This document shows, piece after piece, positions 1 to 11,503 of a stretch of DNA of 64,000 nt. The DNA is from Phycisphaerae bacterium (GTDB lineage: Bacteria > Planctomycetota > Phycisphaerae > Phycisphaerales > UBA1924). The translations under genes were made by a program, and so were the position numbers. The notes under the pieces were generated by a model. The model saw nothing but the letters and a program-made list of their open reading frames with translations, searched no databases and was not told where the DNA came from. The first letter of the stretch is position 1. Each line of letters opens with the position of its first letter. The stretch is from positions 1 through 64,000 of the forward strand of contig JAEUIZ010000026.1 in the NCBI GenBank assembly GCA_016793805.1, read 5' to 3'.

Positions 1-2063
<2,063 letters not shown>

Positions 2064-2067
<4 letters not shown>

Positions 2068-2846
2068 ACCGACTGGCCGAGGTCCGTAGCCCGCTCATGC
2101 GTTCAGCAGCGTTCGGCATCACGTCGATGTTGGCGCCACTGCCCAGCGTCGTGCTCGCTCAACAGGCATACGAGGTATCGGCCGCCTTCTCCTTGAGCGT
2201 GCGCGAGGTCGATCGGGCTACCGGCTTGCCATCGAGCGCGACGCCCGGTGAGATCGATCCTTCCGAGGCCGTCCGGCTCTCTCTCAGCGTCGGATTCACG
2301 CCCGGCGTTGGAGCAACCACACCGTTCTCCCCCCCGACGCCGCCGCCTGGGGTCGGTACCGTCGCGGGCTGGGCGTCAACGAACTTAGCACTCGCCGGAT
2401 CAGGCGGCACGAACGGTACATTCTCGCAGTTTGTCGCGGCCTCGGGCTTTCGACTCACGACGCCCCTACCATCGGCAACCGGCCTCGTGCTCTTCGGAGC
2501 CTACAGCCAGGAGGCGATCGTCGGGTTGCCTCCGCTGAACTCATCCAACCCAGTCAACGAGTTCATTTCGTTTGTGTGGACGCCAACTGACTACGCTCCA
2601 AGGTCCGTGATGTTCCACACCGCCACGCCCGGCGAACTACCCTATCGGATCGCACTATTGGTTCAACCACAGGGCGGGTCGCCGTTCGTCCTGCCCGCCT
2701 ATGTGACGGAGGGCCGAGTGACACACGCCGACACCGGCCCCATCGTCATCGTCCCCGCTCCCGCCGCGCTCTCCCTCCTTCTCGCCGGCCTCGCCCTCCG
2801 CCGGAGGCGCCGGGAGCCCTCGCGCCTCTTCGCCTCACGCTCCTGA
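2064..2846 (+). CDS. Exported protein with PEP-CTERM-like sorting tail
   Basis: Unrecognised 260-residue protein. The start at 2064 is chosen because ATGA overlaps the stop of the protease gene, implying translational coupling; 2055 is an in-frame alternative. An N-terminal hydrophobic stretch ending SVVLAQ (about residues 15-33) is a signal peptide. The middle is a Thr/Ser/Gly/Pro-rich beta-type region with no motif I can name. The C-terminus has [16 protein letters not shown] followed by an Arg cluster, the VPAP-helix-Arg layout of PEP-CTERM-like sorting signals, but ten extra residues follow the arginines, which is unusual. The last 12 bases overlap the convergent decarboxylase gene. Coupling to the protease suggests a joint envelope role, which is inference. 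Confidence 0.7.
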
Positions 2847-3965
2847 GGCAGGCCCGCCCAGGCCCAGGAACTCCATCGCCGTCCCGCCCAGCAGCCGCAA
2901 CTCGCTCATCGGCCCCATTCCGAGCGACCGGATCAACTCGCCCGGCCTCTCCTCGCCCAGCGGGAACGGATAGTCGCTCCCCAGCGCCACGCGCCGATCA
3001 CCCAGCAGCCGAACGATCGCGCGCAGCGCTTCCGCGTCGTGCACCAGCGAGTCCACATAGAACCGCGCCGGCGTGCCATCCGGCCGCGCGACGGACTCCC
3101 GCGGGCTCGTCCGCGTCCGCGTCTGGCAGAGGTCCGGCCGAACGCGGAATCCGTGCTCGATCCGCCCGATCGTCCCCGCGAACGAACCGCCCCCATGCGC
3201 GAAGCACAGCCGCAGCCGCGGGAACTCGTCCAGCACGCCGCCCATGAGCACCGACGCGATCGCCCGGCATGTCTCCGCCGGCATCCCCACCAGCCACGGC
3301 AACCAGTGCCGCGGCATCTCCGCCGAGCCCATCATGTCCCACGGATGCACGAACACCGCCGCCCCGAGCCGCTCCGCCTCCGCGAAGACTGGACGCAGCG
3401 CGTCCTCGTCCAGGTTCCACGACCGCGACACGCCCGATCGCTCGCCCGCCTCGACGTGCGAGCCGATCTGCACGCCCGGCAGGCCGAGTTCTCGCACGCA
3501 CCGCTCCAACTCCCGGCACGCCAGCGCCGGGTCCTGCAACGGGATCGTCCCCAACCCCAGGAACCGCGGGATCGCTCGCGCGGGCGCCGAGCCCCGCTCC
3601 CCCACTCTCACCCTCGGCGCGCCCGCCACGATGCCCGCGACGTGATCGTTCAGCAGCCGCGCCAGGTCGTGCGCGTCGCCCGCTCTCGCCCAATACGCGA
3701 ACATCACCGGCACCGTCGAGAGCACCTGCACGTCCACGCCCGCCGCGTCCATCTCGCGCAGCCGCGCCGAGGGGTCCCACAGGTTCGCCCCCACCGCGCG
3801 GAAGTCCCGCGGGGGCGTCGAGCCATCAACGCTCGTCGTCTGGATCATCCGCGCGCAGCCCGGCGACTCGTGCGCCAGTTCGATCCAGCCCGCGTACCCC
3901 GACCGCCCCGTCCACGACGGCCAGCGCTCCGGGAGGACGTGCGTGTGCAGGTCGATCGTCGTCAC
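2835..3965 (-). CDS. nbaD: 2-amino-3-carboxymuconate-6-semialdehyde decarboxylase (ACMSD-like)
   Basis: Amidohydrolase-superfamily decarboxylase of 376 residues. It would convert 2-amino-3-carboxymuconate semialdehyde (ACMS) to 2-aminomuconate semialdehyde, diverting 3-hydroxyanthranilate carbon away from quinolinate and NAD. The ACMSD zinc layout is present: H7 and H9 in [10 protein letters not shown]207 in VHPWDMMG, H257 in CFAHGGGSF and D331 in [12 protein letters not shown]. It is somewhat longer than the usual ~335 residues, with extra sequence around residues 115-135. It follows the 3-hydroxyanthranilate dioxygenase gene by 86 bases on the same strand, and that enzyme makes its substrate. 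No kynureninase or aminomuconate dehydrogenase is in the window. Confidence 0.85.
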   Translation of the reverse strand: MTTIDLHTHVLPERWPSWTGRSGYAGWIELAHESPGCARMIQTTSVDGSTPPRDFRAVGANLWDPSARLREMDAAGVDVQVLSTVPVMFAYWARAGDAHDLARLLNDHVAGIVAGAPRVRVGERGSAPARAIPRFLGLGTIPLQDPALACRELERCVRELGLPGVQIGSHVEAGERSGVSRSWNLDEDALRPVFAEAERLGAAVFVHPWDMMGSAEMPRHWLPWLVGMPAETCRAIASVLMGGVLDEFPRLRLCFAHGGGSFAGTIGRIEHGFRVRPDLCQTRTRTSPRESVARPDGTPARFYVDSLVHDAEALRAIVRLLGDRRVALGSDYPFPLGEERPGELIRSLGMGPMSELRLLGGTAMEFLGLGGPASGA

Positions 3966-4051
3966 GGCATCTCACCACGCTGCGTTCACCACCGCAGCGC
4001 CACGAACCCGGCGAGTCGCCGCGGCCAACGCGACTCGACCGCAACCATGTC

Positions 4052-4711
4052 CTACCTCGCCCTTCGCCTGGGTCGCTTCGCTCCGCCGCGCGCCGCACGC
4101 CCCCGCGGTGCGGCCTTCCGCTTCTTCGCCCCTGCCGCGCGGACCTTGCCCCCGCTCACCTCGATCGCTCCCGCTCGCTGGATCACCGTCCCGCACTCCT
4201 TGCACGTCCGCCGATCCACCGGCCCGTCCCAGAAGTCGTTCATGATGACCTTCAGGTCCTCGTCGATCTTGTTCAGCACCCACCTCGCCTCGTGCACCAG
4301 CGCGTCGCACTTCGCGCAGTACCACCGCAGCCCGTCCTCCTGCGGGCGGCCCTGCGAATCCAGACCGCGCGGAAACTCGATGATCAGCCCCACCGTCCCC
4401 GCCGGCCTCTGCGGGCGATGCGGCACCCAGCGCGGCAGCAGGAACAACTCCCCCTCCTTGATCACCACGTCGTGCGGCTTGCTCCCGTCCAGCGGCCTCA
4501 CCCGCACCGCCACCGTTCCCTTCAACTGGTAGAACAACTCCTCCGTCGGGTTCACGTGATAGTCGTTCCGCGTGTTCGGACCCCCCGACACGAACACGAT
4601 CGCGTCCTTCGATTCCGTCATCAACTGCCGGTTCGCCACCGGCGGCTTCAGGTGCTTCCGGTTCGCGCGGATCCACGCCGCCAGGTTCAGTTTCGGCATC
4701 GCCTCGGTCAT
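4052..4711 (-). CDS. nbaC: 3-hydroxyanthranilate 3,4-dioxygenase
   Basis: Cupin-fold ring-cleavage dioxygenase of 219 residues, which would open 3-hydroxyanthranilate to ACMS with O2. The Fe(II) ligands expected for the family are H52, E58 (in NPTEELFYQL) and H98 (LPRWVPH). A second rubredoxin-like iron site, typical of bacterial 3-HAO, is formed by C132-x2-C135 and C170-x2-C173. After residue ~180 there is a ~39-residue Lys/Arg/Ala/Gly-rich tail that the family does not need. The start at 4711 is supported by a GGGAGG ribosome site about 7 bases upstream. A TATAGT hexamer lies 27 bases before the start. It probably forms a unit with the downstream ACMSD gene. The catalytic role is confident. 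Confidence 0.92.
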   Translation of the reverse strand: MTEAMPKLNLAAWIRANRKHLKPPVANRQLMTESKDAIVFVSGGPNTRNDYHVNPTEELFYQLKGTVAVRVRPLDGSKPHDVVIKEGELFLLPRWVPHRPQRPAGTVGLIIEFPRGLDSQGRPQEDGLRWYCAKCDALVHEARWVLNKIDEDLKVIMNDFWDGPVDRRTCKECGTVIQRAGAIEVSGGKVRAAGAKKRKAAPRGRAARGGAKRPRRRAR

Positions 4712-4738
4712 CGTCGGCCCTCCCGTTGGGTTGGCCGC

Positions 4739-4744
4739 ACTATA
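4739..4744 (-). promoter_or_regulatory. Candidate -10 box for the dioxygenase-decarboxylase pair
   Basis: On the minus strand this reads TATAGT, 27 bases before the dioxygenase ATG and just after the preceding gene's stop at 4754. No good -35 hexamer is seen at the usual distance. It could give the two-gene unit its own transcription, but read-through from the upstream operon is equally possible. Confidence 0.3.
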
Positions 4745-4753
4745 CCGATTCGC

Positions 4754-6046
4754 CTAGGGCTCCACCAGCAGCGCCGCACGCCGCAGCACGACCCGATCCT
4801 GCACCGCGCCGCCGACCCCCGCCTCGACCCTGACCTGCACCCGCGGCTTCCCACGTTCGAGAGGCACGTTCACCCGCGCCCGCGGCTGGTCCGCGTGCAA
4901 CCGCCGCCGCGCCAGTTCCGTCCCCCCTGTCCCCCCCGCGCCGTCCACCGACGACACCACGACCTCCAGGTCGCCCCACGTCCAGCACCATCGCGGGAGT
5001 TCCGCCTCGAACGCCACGCGCGTCGCGCCCCGAGGCGCCACCCACTCCACCGCCATCGGCCCGGGCAACTCGATGTCCGCCAGGCCCAGCAACGCCGTCC
5101 CCAACCCCACCACCCGCATCGGGCCGCTCCACCACCGATCCGCCGACCCCGTCTGCGCCACCGGCGTCAGCCGCGCCAGCGGCACCAATGCCCGCGCATC
5201 CATCGCCACGCCGATCAGGTCGTCCAACTGCAACGGCGGCAACTCGTCCGTCCCGTCTTTCGGCGGGTTCTCCGTCGGCTCATCGAGCCCCAGCGTCAGG
5301 ATCAGTTCGCCCGTCCGCGTCGTGCGCACCGCCCGAGGCGAGACCACGCTCCCGTCCCGGAGCCAATACTGCCGCGCCGCCGACGCCTTCGGCTCGTTCG
5401 CCAGCGCCACCTCGCGAACCAACTCCACCGCGATCCGCCGGGTCGTCTCCCCGGCCTGCAGCCGGACCTCGCGCCCGATCGACTCGACGTATCCCTCCAC
5501 CCGGTCTCCGTTCGCCAGCGCCACCAGGTCAGGCCCGCCCGGCGCGGGCGCCGGAGTCTGCTCCCCCGCCTGCAACCGAACGCGCAGCACCGCCCCGAGG
5601 TCATACCGCATCGTCCCCATCGAAGGATGCGTCCAGACCAGCCCCTCCGCCAGCGCTCCATCCACCACCAGCGCCCCCGCGAACCGCTGCCCGTCCGTCA
5701 GTTCCAGCAGCGTCGAGGGCGCGGGCGGGCGGAACCGCGGCAGCGGCTGCGGGCCGCTCGACCGCCCCACGCCCAGCGGAATCGCCGATCCCGTCGGCTC
5801 GCCCTCCTCGGGCATCAGCAGCGCCACGAACTCCGTCATCGGCTCGGTCCGCGGGAGGCCCGTCGCATCGACATACGCGATCACCCTCCCGTCCATCCCC
5901 GTCACGCGCACCGCCCGCTCCTGCAACCGTCGATCGACCAGCACCCGCGGGACTCCGGCGCGATGATCCTGTGCCCACACCGACGAGGCCATCAGCACCG
6001 CCGCCACTCCCACGACCCAGGCTGGAACGCTCCTCATGCGGCTCAT
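4754..6046 (-). CDS. Exported beta-domain protein, last gene of the DUF58 operon
   Basis: Unrecognised 430-residue protein. The start at 6046 is chosen for the ATGA overlap with the preceding stop. The signal peptide is about residues 1-26, ending in SSVWAQ. Residues ~150-230 contain LVALANGDRVEGYVESIG and nearby repeats of the 'NGD-x-x-x-G' kind, reminiscent of SH3-like or Sm-like beta modules common in planctomycete surface proteins. Residues ~310-430 resemble an NPCBM-type carbohydrate-binding beta sandwich (MAVEWVAPRGATRVAFEAEL, then VQDRVVLRRAALL). The resemblance is by eye only. As the terminal gene of the operon it probably works in the periplasm with the terpene-cyclase-fold protein encoded just before it. 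Confidence 0.75.
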   Translation of the reverse strand: MSRMRSVPAWVVGVAAVLMASSVWAQDHRAGVPRVLVDRRLQERAVRVTGMDGRVIAYVDATGLPRTEPMTEFVALLMPEEGEPTGSAIPLGVGRSSGPQPLPRFRPPAPSTLLELTDGQRFAGALVVDGALAEGLVWTHPSMGTMRYDLGAVLRVRLQAGEQTPAPAPGGPDLVALANGDRVEGYVESIGREVRLQAGETTRRIAVELVREVALANEPKASAARQYWLRDGSVVSPRAVRTTRTGELILTLGLDEPTENPPKDGTDELPPLQLDDLIGVAMDARALVPLARLTPVAQTGSADRWWSGPMRVVGLGTALLGLADIELPGPMAVEWVAPRGATRVAFEAELPRWCWTWGDLEVVVSSVDGAGGTGGTELARRRLHADQPRARVNVPLERGKPRVQVRVEAGVGGAVQDRVVLRRAALLVEP

Positions 6047-7104
6047 TTCTGGAAGATCGGCAGGTATCGCTTGGGCATCTGCAGGATAATCAGACTCATC
6101 GCCGTGGCATACGTCGGACCAACGCTGCGATCCTCCCAACTTCCGTCGTCCCCCTGGGCCCCCACCAGTTCGTCCCGGATCGCGGGCCACCACCTCGCCC
6201 ACGCCGGGCCCCCCGCCAGGTACATCGCCTGCACCGCGTAGTAGTGCCCGTAGTAGTAGTGCGCCCGCGACGCGCTCGTCGGCCCGGGCATCGCCTCGCG
6301 CAGCAAATACTCCACCCCGCGGTCGATCGCCTTGTCCTGGTAGATCCCCGCGTAGTACAGCGCCGCCACCCCCGCCGCGCTCCGCGGCCACGCGCTGTTC
6401 CCCTGGTCCAACTGGTACCGGAACCCCCCGTCGGGCGCCTGGCACTTCCGCACGTACTCCACCGCCCGGTCGATCACCTCCTTCGAGACCTCCAGCCCCG
6501 CGTTCCGCGCCGACCGCAGCGCCATCACCTGGCAGATCGTCACCGACACGTCCGCGTCGTACGGGACCGGGTTGTAGCGCCACCCGCCCTCGTTGTTCTG
6601 CGTCTGCTCGATCAGCCGGACCGCCTTCAGCAGCGACTCGTGCACCCGCGCCGCCAGCGCCGTGTCCCCGCCGCCCGCGGTCATCCCGTACACCTCGCCC
6701 AGGAACAGCGTCGCGAACCCGTGCCCGTACATCGGGCCGTTGGTCGCCTCCCCCGCGATCAGCCCGCTCTCGGTGCAGTTCGCCAGCACGTAGTCCAGCG
6801 CCCGCGCCACCGCCTCCCCGTGCGCCCCGCGACCGGGCAGGTTCCCGTCCGCCATCAGCGCGATCCCCGCCAGCGCCGTCACCGCCACGTTCTTCCCGTA
6901 CCGCCCGTCCCCGAACGACCCGTCCGGCAACTGCTGCCCCGCCAGGTTCTTGATCCCCTTCACCACCGCCGCGTCCATCGCCGGCGTGATCTCGTTGGCC
7001 ATCGCGTGGTTCTGCGCCGACCGCGGCTCGGGCGACTGCGCCATCCCTCCCTCCGCCGCCGCCACCAGCGCCGCCACCGCGATCGCCGCACGCCCCCGCC
7101 TCAT
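6043..7104 (-). CDS. Exported prenyltransferase/squalene-cyclase-repeat protein
   Basis: 353 residues with a signal peptide (about 1-22, ending GGMAQ) followed by repeated alpha-alpha units of the terpenoid cyclase/prenyltransferase (alpha6-alpha6) fold. Repeated QW-like motifs are seen: PDGSFGDGRYG, NEGGWRYNP, PDGGFRYQLDQ and DDGSWED. The DxDD-type catalytic motif of squalene-hopene cyclases is not visible and the protein is exported, so a cyclase reaction is unlikely. In planctomycetes such repeat proteins occur beside DUF58/VWA operons with unknown roles. The start at 7104 is set by the ATGA overlap with the upstream stop, and its own stop overlaps the next start in the same way. Likely a periplasmic binding or scaffold partner, which is inference. 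Confidence 0.8.
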   Translation of the reverse strand: MRRGRAAIAVAALVAAAEGGMAQSPEPRSAQNHAMANEITPAMDAAVVKGIKNLAGQQLPDGSFGDGRYGKNVAVTALAGIALMADGNLPGRGAHGEAVARALDYVLANCTESGLIAGEATNGPMYGHGFATLFLGEVYGMTAGGGDTALAARVHESLLKAVRLIEQTQNNEGGWRYNPVPYDADVSVTICQVMALRSARNAGLEVSKEVIDRAVEYVRKCQAPDGGFRYQLDQGNSAWPRSAAGVAALYYAGIYQDKAIDRGVEYLLREAMPGPTSASRAHYYYGHYYAVQAMYLAGGPAWARWWPAIRDELVGAQGDDGSWEDRSVGPTYATAMSLIILQMPKRYLPIFQK

Positions 7105-7838
7105 GGCTTCTCCTCCCGCGCCAGCCTCTTGTAATACGCCTCCGTCCATCGCTGATAGAGCGCGCTGTACCGATCCGCGTTCCCTTGCACCAGCGCGTCC
7201 CGAACCCGCGCCGGGAGCGCACCCCACGACGCCCCGCGCGACAGCACCTCCGAGCCCGGCGCCGCCGCCTGCCCCGGCGGGGGCTCGATCGTGTCCGGCG
7301 CCGCGTTCGACCCATGCTCCCGGCTCGAATCCCTCTGCGACGCCTGGTCCGGCTGCTGCTGCTGCTGGTTCTGCTGCTGCTGCTGCTTCGACTTGCTCTT
7401 GGACTTCGACTTGCTCTGCTGCCGATTCTGCTCCGCCTGCTTGATGAGTTGGTCCAACTTCCGCAGGATCGACTCCTGCATCCGCTGCGTGTCCAGCCCC
7501 GCGTCCTTCCCCACCTCCAGCCGCTCCGCCACCTCCCCCATCAGTCGCACCGCCTGGTCGTACTGCTCCTCGGCCTCCCTCGACGACAACTTCCGTTCCA
7601 ACTCCTGCTTCGACGGGTCCGACCCCGCCTTCCCCGCACCGGGCAGCCCAAGCAACTCGTCCAGCGTCGGCTCAGGCTTCGCGGGCGGCACGTCCTGCTT
7701 CGGGGGCTCCGCCTTCGTCGCCTCGGGAGTCGCCGGCACGGGCTGCGTTGGCGCTGGCTGCGTCGCCGGCGGCTGCTGCGCCATCGCCACGCCGACCACC
7801 GCCCACCACGCCATCCACGCCATCAGCGCCCTGTTCAT
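7101..7838 (-). CDS. Exported Gln- and Ser-Lys-repeat protein
   Basis: Unrecognised 245-residue protein. The signal peptide is ~1-20 (ending GVAMAQ), followed by a Pro/Thr/Ala/Gln-rich stretch to about residue 55 and a predicted helix with LDELLGL and coiled-coil-like heptads (residues ~75-140). Next comes a low-complexity block of alternating Ser-Lys and then poly-Gln with one Asn (about 141-163). A compact C-terminal helix pair with RVRDALVQGNADRYSALYQR follows and is the part most likely conserved. It overlaps both neighbours by ATGA. The short helical tail and its position after the giant coiled-coil protein suggest a partner that binds it. The repeat block is encoded by CTG/CTT-type trinucleotides on the plus strand and may vary in length. 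Confidence 0.75.
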   Translation of the reverse strand: MNRALMAWMAWWAVVGVAMAQQPPATQPAPTQPVPATPEATKAEPPKQDVPPAKPEPTLDELLGLPGAGKAGSDPSKQELERKLSSREAEEQYDQAVRLMGEVAERLEVGKDAGLDTQRMQESILRKLDQLIKQAEQNRQQSKSKSKSKSKQQQQQNQQQQQPDQASQRDSSREHGSNAAPDTIEPPPGQAAAPGSEVLSRGASWGALPARVRDALVQGNADRYSALYQRWTEAYYKRLAREEKP

Positions 7839-10800
7839 GGCCGATTCCCCCTCCCTCCACCCCCCGCCCCCTGCACCTTCTTCCCGAGTTCCTCCGCGCG
7901 CTTCGCCAGCGACCGCTGATAGTCCCCCACGGCCTTCATCTCCTCCGCCGACGCCTCCGGGCCGTCCAGACGATTCGTCAGATCCGCCGCCTCCTGCTGC
8001 AGCGCCCGCAGCAGCCGCAACTCCGCCAGCGGCGGGATCAGCGGTGGTTGCTCGCCCCCCGCCCCGCCCCCGCCGCCCCCCTCGCCCCCGCCCTCGTTGT
8101 CACGGAAGTCCTCCTCATCCTGCGCTTGCTCGTCCAGCGCCTGGATCAGCGACGCCAGGATCGTCATCGCCGTTGCCTGCTGCTTCCGCACCGCCGCGTC
8201 CGCCTGCCCGAGCATCAGCCGCTTCGCCGCCGAGCCCGTCGCCCGATCGAGCCGCTCGTGCGCGAACTCGAACACCCCGGCCTCGGCCATCTCCTTCGTC
8301 TCCTCGCGCGCCTTCTGCAGCATCCCCCGGATCGACTCCTGCCGTTCCCCCAGCGCCCGGACCTTGGGCCGATCCCGTCGATCCACGGGCCTTGCCGCCA
8401 GCGGCTCGGTCTCGCCCGACACCACGCCCTGCAACTCCAATGCCTCGCGGTACACCCGCCGCAACTCCTGCCGCCGCCGATCCTGCTCGCGGTCCTTCGC
8501 CTCCTGCTCCAACTTCCTCGCCTCGTCCAGCGCCAGCCGCAGCAGCCGCAGGCTCTCGCGCTCGCCCTTCTCCGCCGTGTCGCCGTCCGGGGGCTGGGCC
8601 CGCAGCGCCGCGATCGCCTCGCCCTGCGCCGTCGCCGCCCGCGCGAGCGCCGAGGCGACCTGCGCCATCGTCCGATCGCCCTTGGCCTCCTCGCCCGCCG
8701 CCAGCGTCGCCCGCGCGATCGCGAGCATCCCCGCGTCCAGCCCATCCCACGCCCCGCCCTTGATCGCCGCCCCCAGCGCCGCGACCGCGCCCTCCTGCTC
8801 GCGCACCAATCGCTCGAGCGTCTCCATCAGGCTCGCCAGCACCCGCCGCAGCGCCTTGTCCCGGTTCTTCTGCGCCTGGGCCATCTCCTCCTGCATCTGC
8901 TCCAGCGCCGCCAGCGCCTGCTCCTGCGCCGCTTCCGCTGTGCTCGTCTGGTTCTCCTTCAGGTCGCTCGACGCCTTGTCCATCTCCTCCGAGACCTGCT
9001 GCTCGCGCCCGACCTGCTCGGCCTTCTCCATCGCCGCCGCCTGCGCCGCGTCGCTGCTCTTGAGTTGCTTGGACCGCTGCGCCAGCGCGTCCATCACCTT
9101 CTCCGCCGAGCGCGCCAGCCGCGCCTGCTCCTCCGACATCCGCTGCAACTCCGCCCGCTCCGACGGCGACAGGTCCGACGCCTTCTTCCCCATCGTCCGA
9201 TCCGACTGCCGCTGCGTCCGCTGGATCAACTCCCGCTGCTGCTCCGCCAGACGCCGCAACTCCCGCGACACCAGCCACGAGTCCTCGCCCCGATCCAGCA
9301 TCTCCACCAGCCTGCCCAGTTCCTCCCGCACCGTCTCCTGGTCCTGGCCGATCTGCTGCTTCTCCGCCTCCTCCAGCGGCGTCGGCTCCTCCCCCGCTCG
9401 ATCCGACGCCGCCGCGTCCATCCCGCCCGACGCCCGCGACGACGCCCGCTCGGCCTGCTCCAGCATCCCCGCCGCATCATCCAGCAGTCCCCGGATCGTC
9501 TCGTCGCGCAGCCCGTTCCGCTCGATCCGCGACGACAACCGCTCCACCTGCTCCCGCTGCTGACGGATCCTCGGCGAGAGCCCGGCCTGCTTCTGCCGCT
9601 CCTCCGCGCTCACCGCCCCCTTCCCCACCGCGCCGCGCAGCCCCGCCTGCTCCTCGTCCAGCCGCATCGCGATCTTCCGCACCCCGGCCAACTCGTCCCG
9701 TACCTGCGCGACCAGGTCCTCCTCGCGGATCACGCGCAACTTCCGTGGCGCCGACCGCGCTGCCTCGTGCCGCGCCCCCGCGCGCTCATACCCGTCCGTC
9801 GCCAACGCCGTGATCCACACCTCGTCCCCCGGCTTCAGGCCCAGCGTCGAGAGGTCCAGCGTCGTGCGCACCGTCGCCGTCGTCCCGCCCAGCCCCGCCG
9901 TGCCCTCCTCCGATCCCTCGCCCCCCGGCCCGCGGCCCGCCATGTGCGCCACCTCGCCCGTCGCCTCCGCCGCCGCCCCGATCGACCCCGACGCCGGGCG
10001 CGCGATCTGCCGCGTCAGCCACACCGCCGAAACCCCCGTGTCGTCCCGGCCCTCACCCACCACCTCCACCCGCGCCGTCGCCAGCACCGGCTCATCCTCC
10101 CGCGGCTCCACCACCGCCGCCGACGGGCCCCGATCCTCCACCGCCTCGAACGTGTACCCGGCCTCCTCCTCCGCGCGCAGCCCGTACTCGTCCGTCGGAC
10201 GAACCGCCACGCGCCCGCCCTTCTCCGCCACCCACGTCGCCACCCACGTCGCCCCGCTCGCCTCCACCTTCGCTCCGGGCTCCAGGCCCGCCAGCGCCCG
10301 CGCCGACCACGCCTCCGCGTCCCCCTCACCCGGCCCGGGCACTGCCTTGTTCAGCATCACCTCCAGCCGGACCTCCGAGCCCGCCAGCACCGGGCCCACA
10401 ATCGCCCGCGCGTCGTTCCCCGGGCCCACGTCCCTCTGCCCCGACGCGAATCCCGGTCCGCCCCCCGCGCCCCCCGCACCAACCCCCGCCACCGCCCCCC
10501 GCGCATACGCCGGCGGCACGATCGTCGCCCGCGCCCCGACCACCCGCGGCGCATGGACCAACTTGATCCGCCGCGCGGGCGTCGCGTCGTCGTCTGTCTC
10601 GAACCAATACTCCAACTCTCCCGCCGCCCCCGCCGACGCCTCGACCGCCAGCGTCGGCTCGACCAGCCGCTCGTACAACTCCCCCGACGCCGCCCGGTCC
10701 TCCTCAGGCGATAGCCCGATGGTCCGTCCCTGCCCGGTCAGCGGCGCGCGCTCCACCGCGCCCCACGCCGACCCCCCACCCCCCGCGTCCCCCCGCACGC

Positions 10801-11503
10801 GGTACTTCGCGACCACCCGCGTCTGCGACGTCGGCTGGTCCGTCCGCGTGACCGCCGCCCGAAGCACCAGTGCCGTCCCCAGCGGATGCACCTCCACCGC
10901 CGTCACGTCCGCCACTTCCGTCCGCTTGGGCCAGGCCGCGTCCGTCCACGGCATCAGCACCCGCGTGAGCGCGATCCCCGCCATCTTCGGCCCCACCATC
11001 AGCCCCAGCGCGCTCACCCCCACCAGGCACGCCGCCAGCGCCAGGAGGCTGTGCCGCAGCGCCCGCGTGTCCACCAGCGCGCGCGCGCCGACGCCCTCGA
11101 ACCGCCGCTCCGCCTCCGCCGCCACCCGCGACGCCAGCGCCCGCGTCACGTCCGCTTCCGCCGCTCGCTCCTCCCCGAGTTCCAGCCCCGACGCCAGCAC
11201 GCCCCGCAGGCCTCCCCGTGAGCGCTCGACCCGCAGCGCCACCTCCGTCAGCGGGGGCGCAAACCGCCACGCGGGCACCACCCGCGCGCGCACGAGCCAG
11301 GCCAGCCCTCCCACCCCCGCCGCCAGCACGATCCCGCGCCACCACCCCGGACCGCGGATCAGGAAGTCCGCGCTCGCCGCCAGGACCAGCACCGCCAGCC
11401 CCACCGCCGCCACCGTCGCGAGCGCCGACCCCACCAGCGCCGCGCGCGCCCGCGCCCGAACCGCCAGCAGCCGATCCCTGATCCGACTGGCTCCTTCCGA
11501 CAT
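7835..11503 (-). CDS. Giant membrane-anchored coiled-coil protein (DUF4175-like)
   Basis: 1222 residues from the chosen start (MSEGASRIRD); an upstream in-frame start at 11566 would add 21 residues with no hydrophobic character. The N-terminal ~190 residues hold three hydrophobic segments (around 24-48, 55-75 and 165-185). Then come beta-rich periplasmic-type domains (~200-620) with Glu/Asp-rich edges. From about residue 620 on there is long coiled coil very rich in Glu, Gln, Arg and Ala. The end is Gly-rich. The layout resembles the DUF4175/TIGR02302-type large membrane proteins found beside BatA/DUF58 genes. It starts the second half of the operon after a 153-base gap, and its stop overlaps the next start (ATGA). 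Function unknown; a structural envelope role is inferred. Confidence 0.8.
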   Translation of the reverse strand: MSEGASRIRDRLLAVRARARAALVGSALATVAAVGLAVLVLAASADFLIRGPGWWRGIVLAAGVGGLAWLVRARVVPAWRFAPPLTEVALRVERSRGGLRGVLASGLELGEERAAEADVTRALASRVAAEAERRFEGVGARALVDTRALRHSLLALAACLVGVSALGLMVGPKMAGIALTRVLMPWTDAAWPKRTEVADVTAVEVHPLGTALVLRAAVTRTDQPTSQTRVVAKYRVRGDAGGGGSAWGAVERAPLTGQGRTIGLSPEEDRAASGELYERLVEPTLAVEASAGAAGELEYWFETDDDATPARRIKLVHAPRVVGARATIVPPAYARGAVAGVGAGGAGGGPGFASGQRDVGPGNDARAIVGPVLAGSEVRLEVMLNKAVPGPGEGDAEAWSARALAGLEPGAKVEASGATWVATWVAEKGGRVAVRPTDEYGLRAEEEAGYTFEAVEDRGPSAAVVEPREDEPVLATARVEVVGEGRDDTGVSAVWLTRQIARPASGSIGAAAEATGEVAHMAGRGPGGEGSEEGTAGLGGTTATVRTTLDLSTLGLKPGDEVWITALATDGYERAGARHEAARSAPRKLRVIREEDLVAQVRDELAGVRKIAMRLDEEQAGLRGAVGKGAVSAEERQKQAGLSPRIRQQREQVERLSSRIERNGLRDETIRGLLDDAAGMLEQAERASSRASGGMDAAASDRAGEEPTPLEEAEKQQIGQDQETVREELGRLVEMLDRGEDSWLVSRELRRLAEQQRELIQRTQRQSDRTMGKKASDLSPSERAELQRMSEEQARLARSAEKVMDALAQRSKQLKSSDAAQAAAMEKAEQVGREQQVSEEMDKASSDLKENQTSTAEAAQEQALAALEQMQEEMAQAQKNRDKALRRVLASLMETLERLVREQEGAVAALGAAIKGGAWDGLDAGMLAIARATLAAGEEAKGDRTMAQVASALARAATAQGEAIAALRAQPPDGDTAEKGERESLRLLRLALDEARKLEQEAKDREQDRRRQELRRVYREALELQGVVSGETEPLAARPVDRRDRPKVRALGERQESIRGMLQKAREETKEMAEAGVFEFAHERLDRATGSAAKRLMLGQADAAVRKQQATAMTILASLIQALDEQAQDEEDFRDNEGGGEGGGGGGAGGEQPPLIPPLAELRLLRALQQEAADLTNRLDGPEASAEEMKAVGDYQRSLAKRAEELGKKVQGAGGGGRGNRP

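Noticed and set aside
3269-6241. 990-codon plus-strand frame opposite the dioxygenase and the last operon gene
   Set aside because: Arg/Pro/His-rich shadow; the minus-strand proteins carry metal-site and signal-peptide motifs.
6043-7104. Squalene-hopene cyclase assignment
   Set aside because: Only QW-like repeats are present; the acid motif is not visible and the protein has a Sec-type signal peptide.
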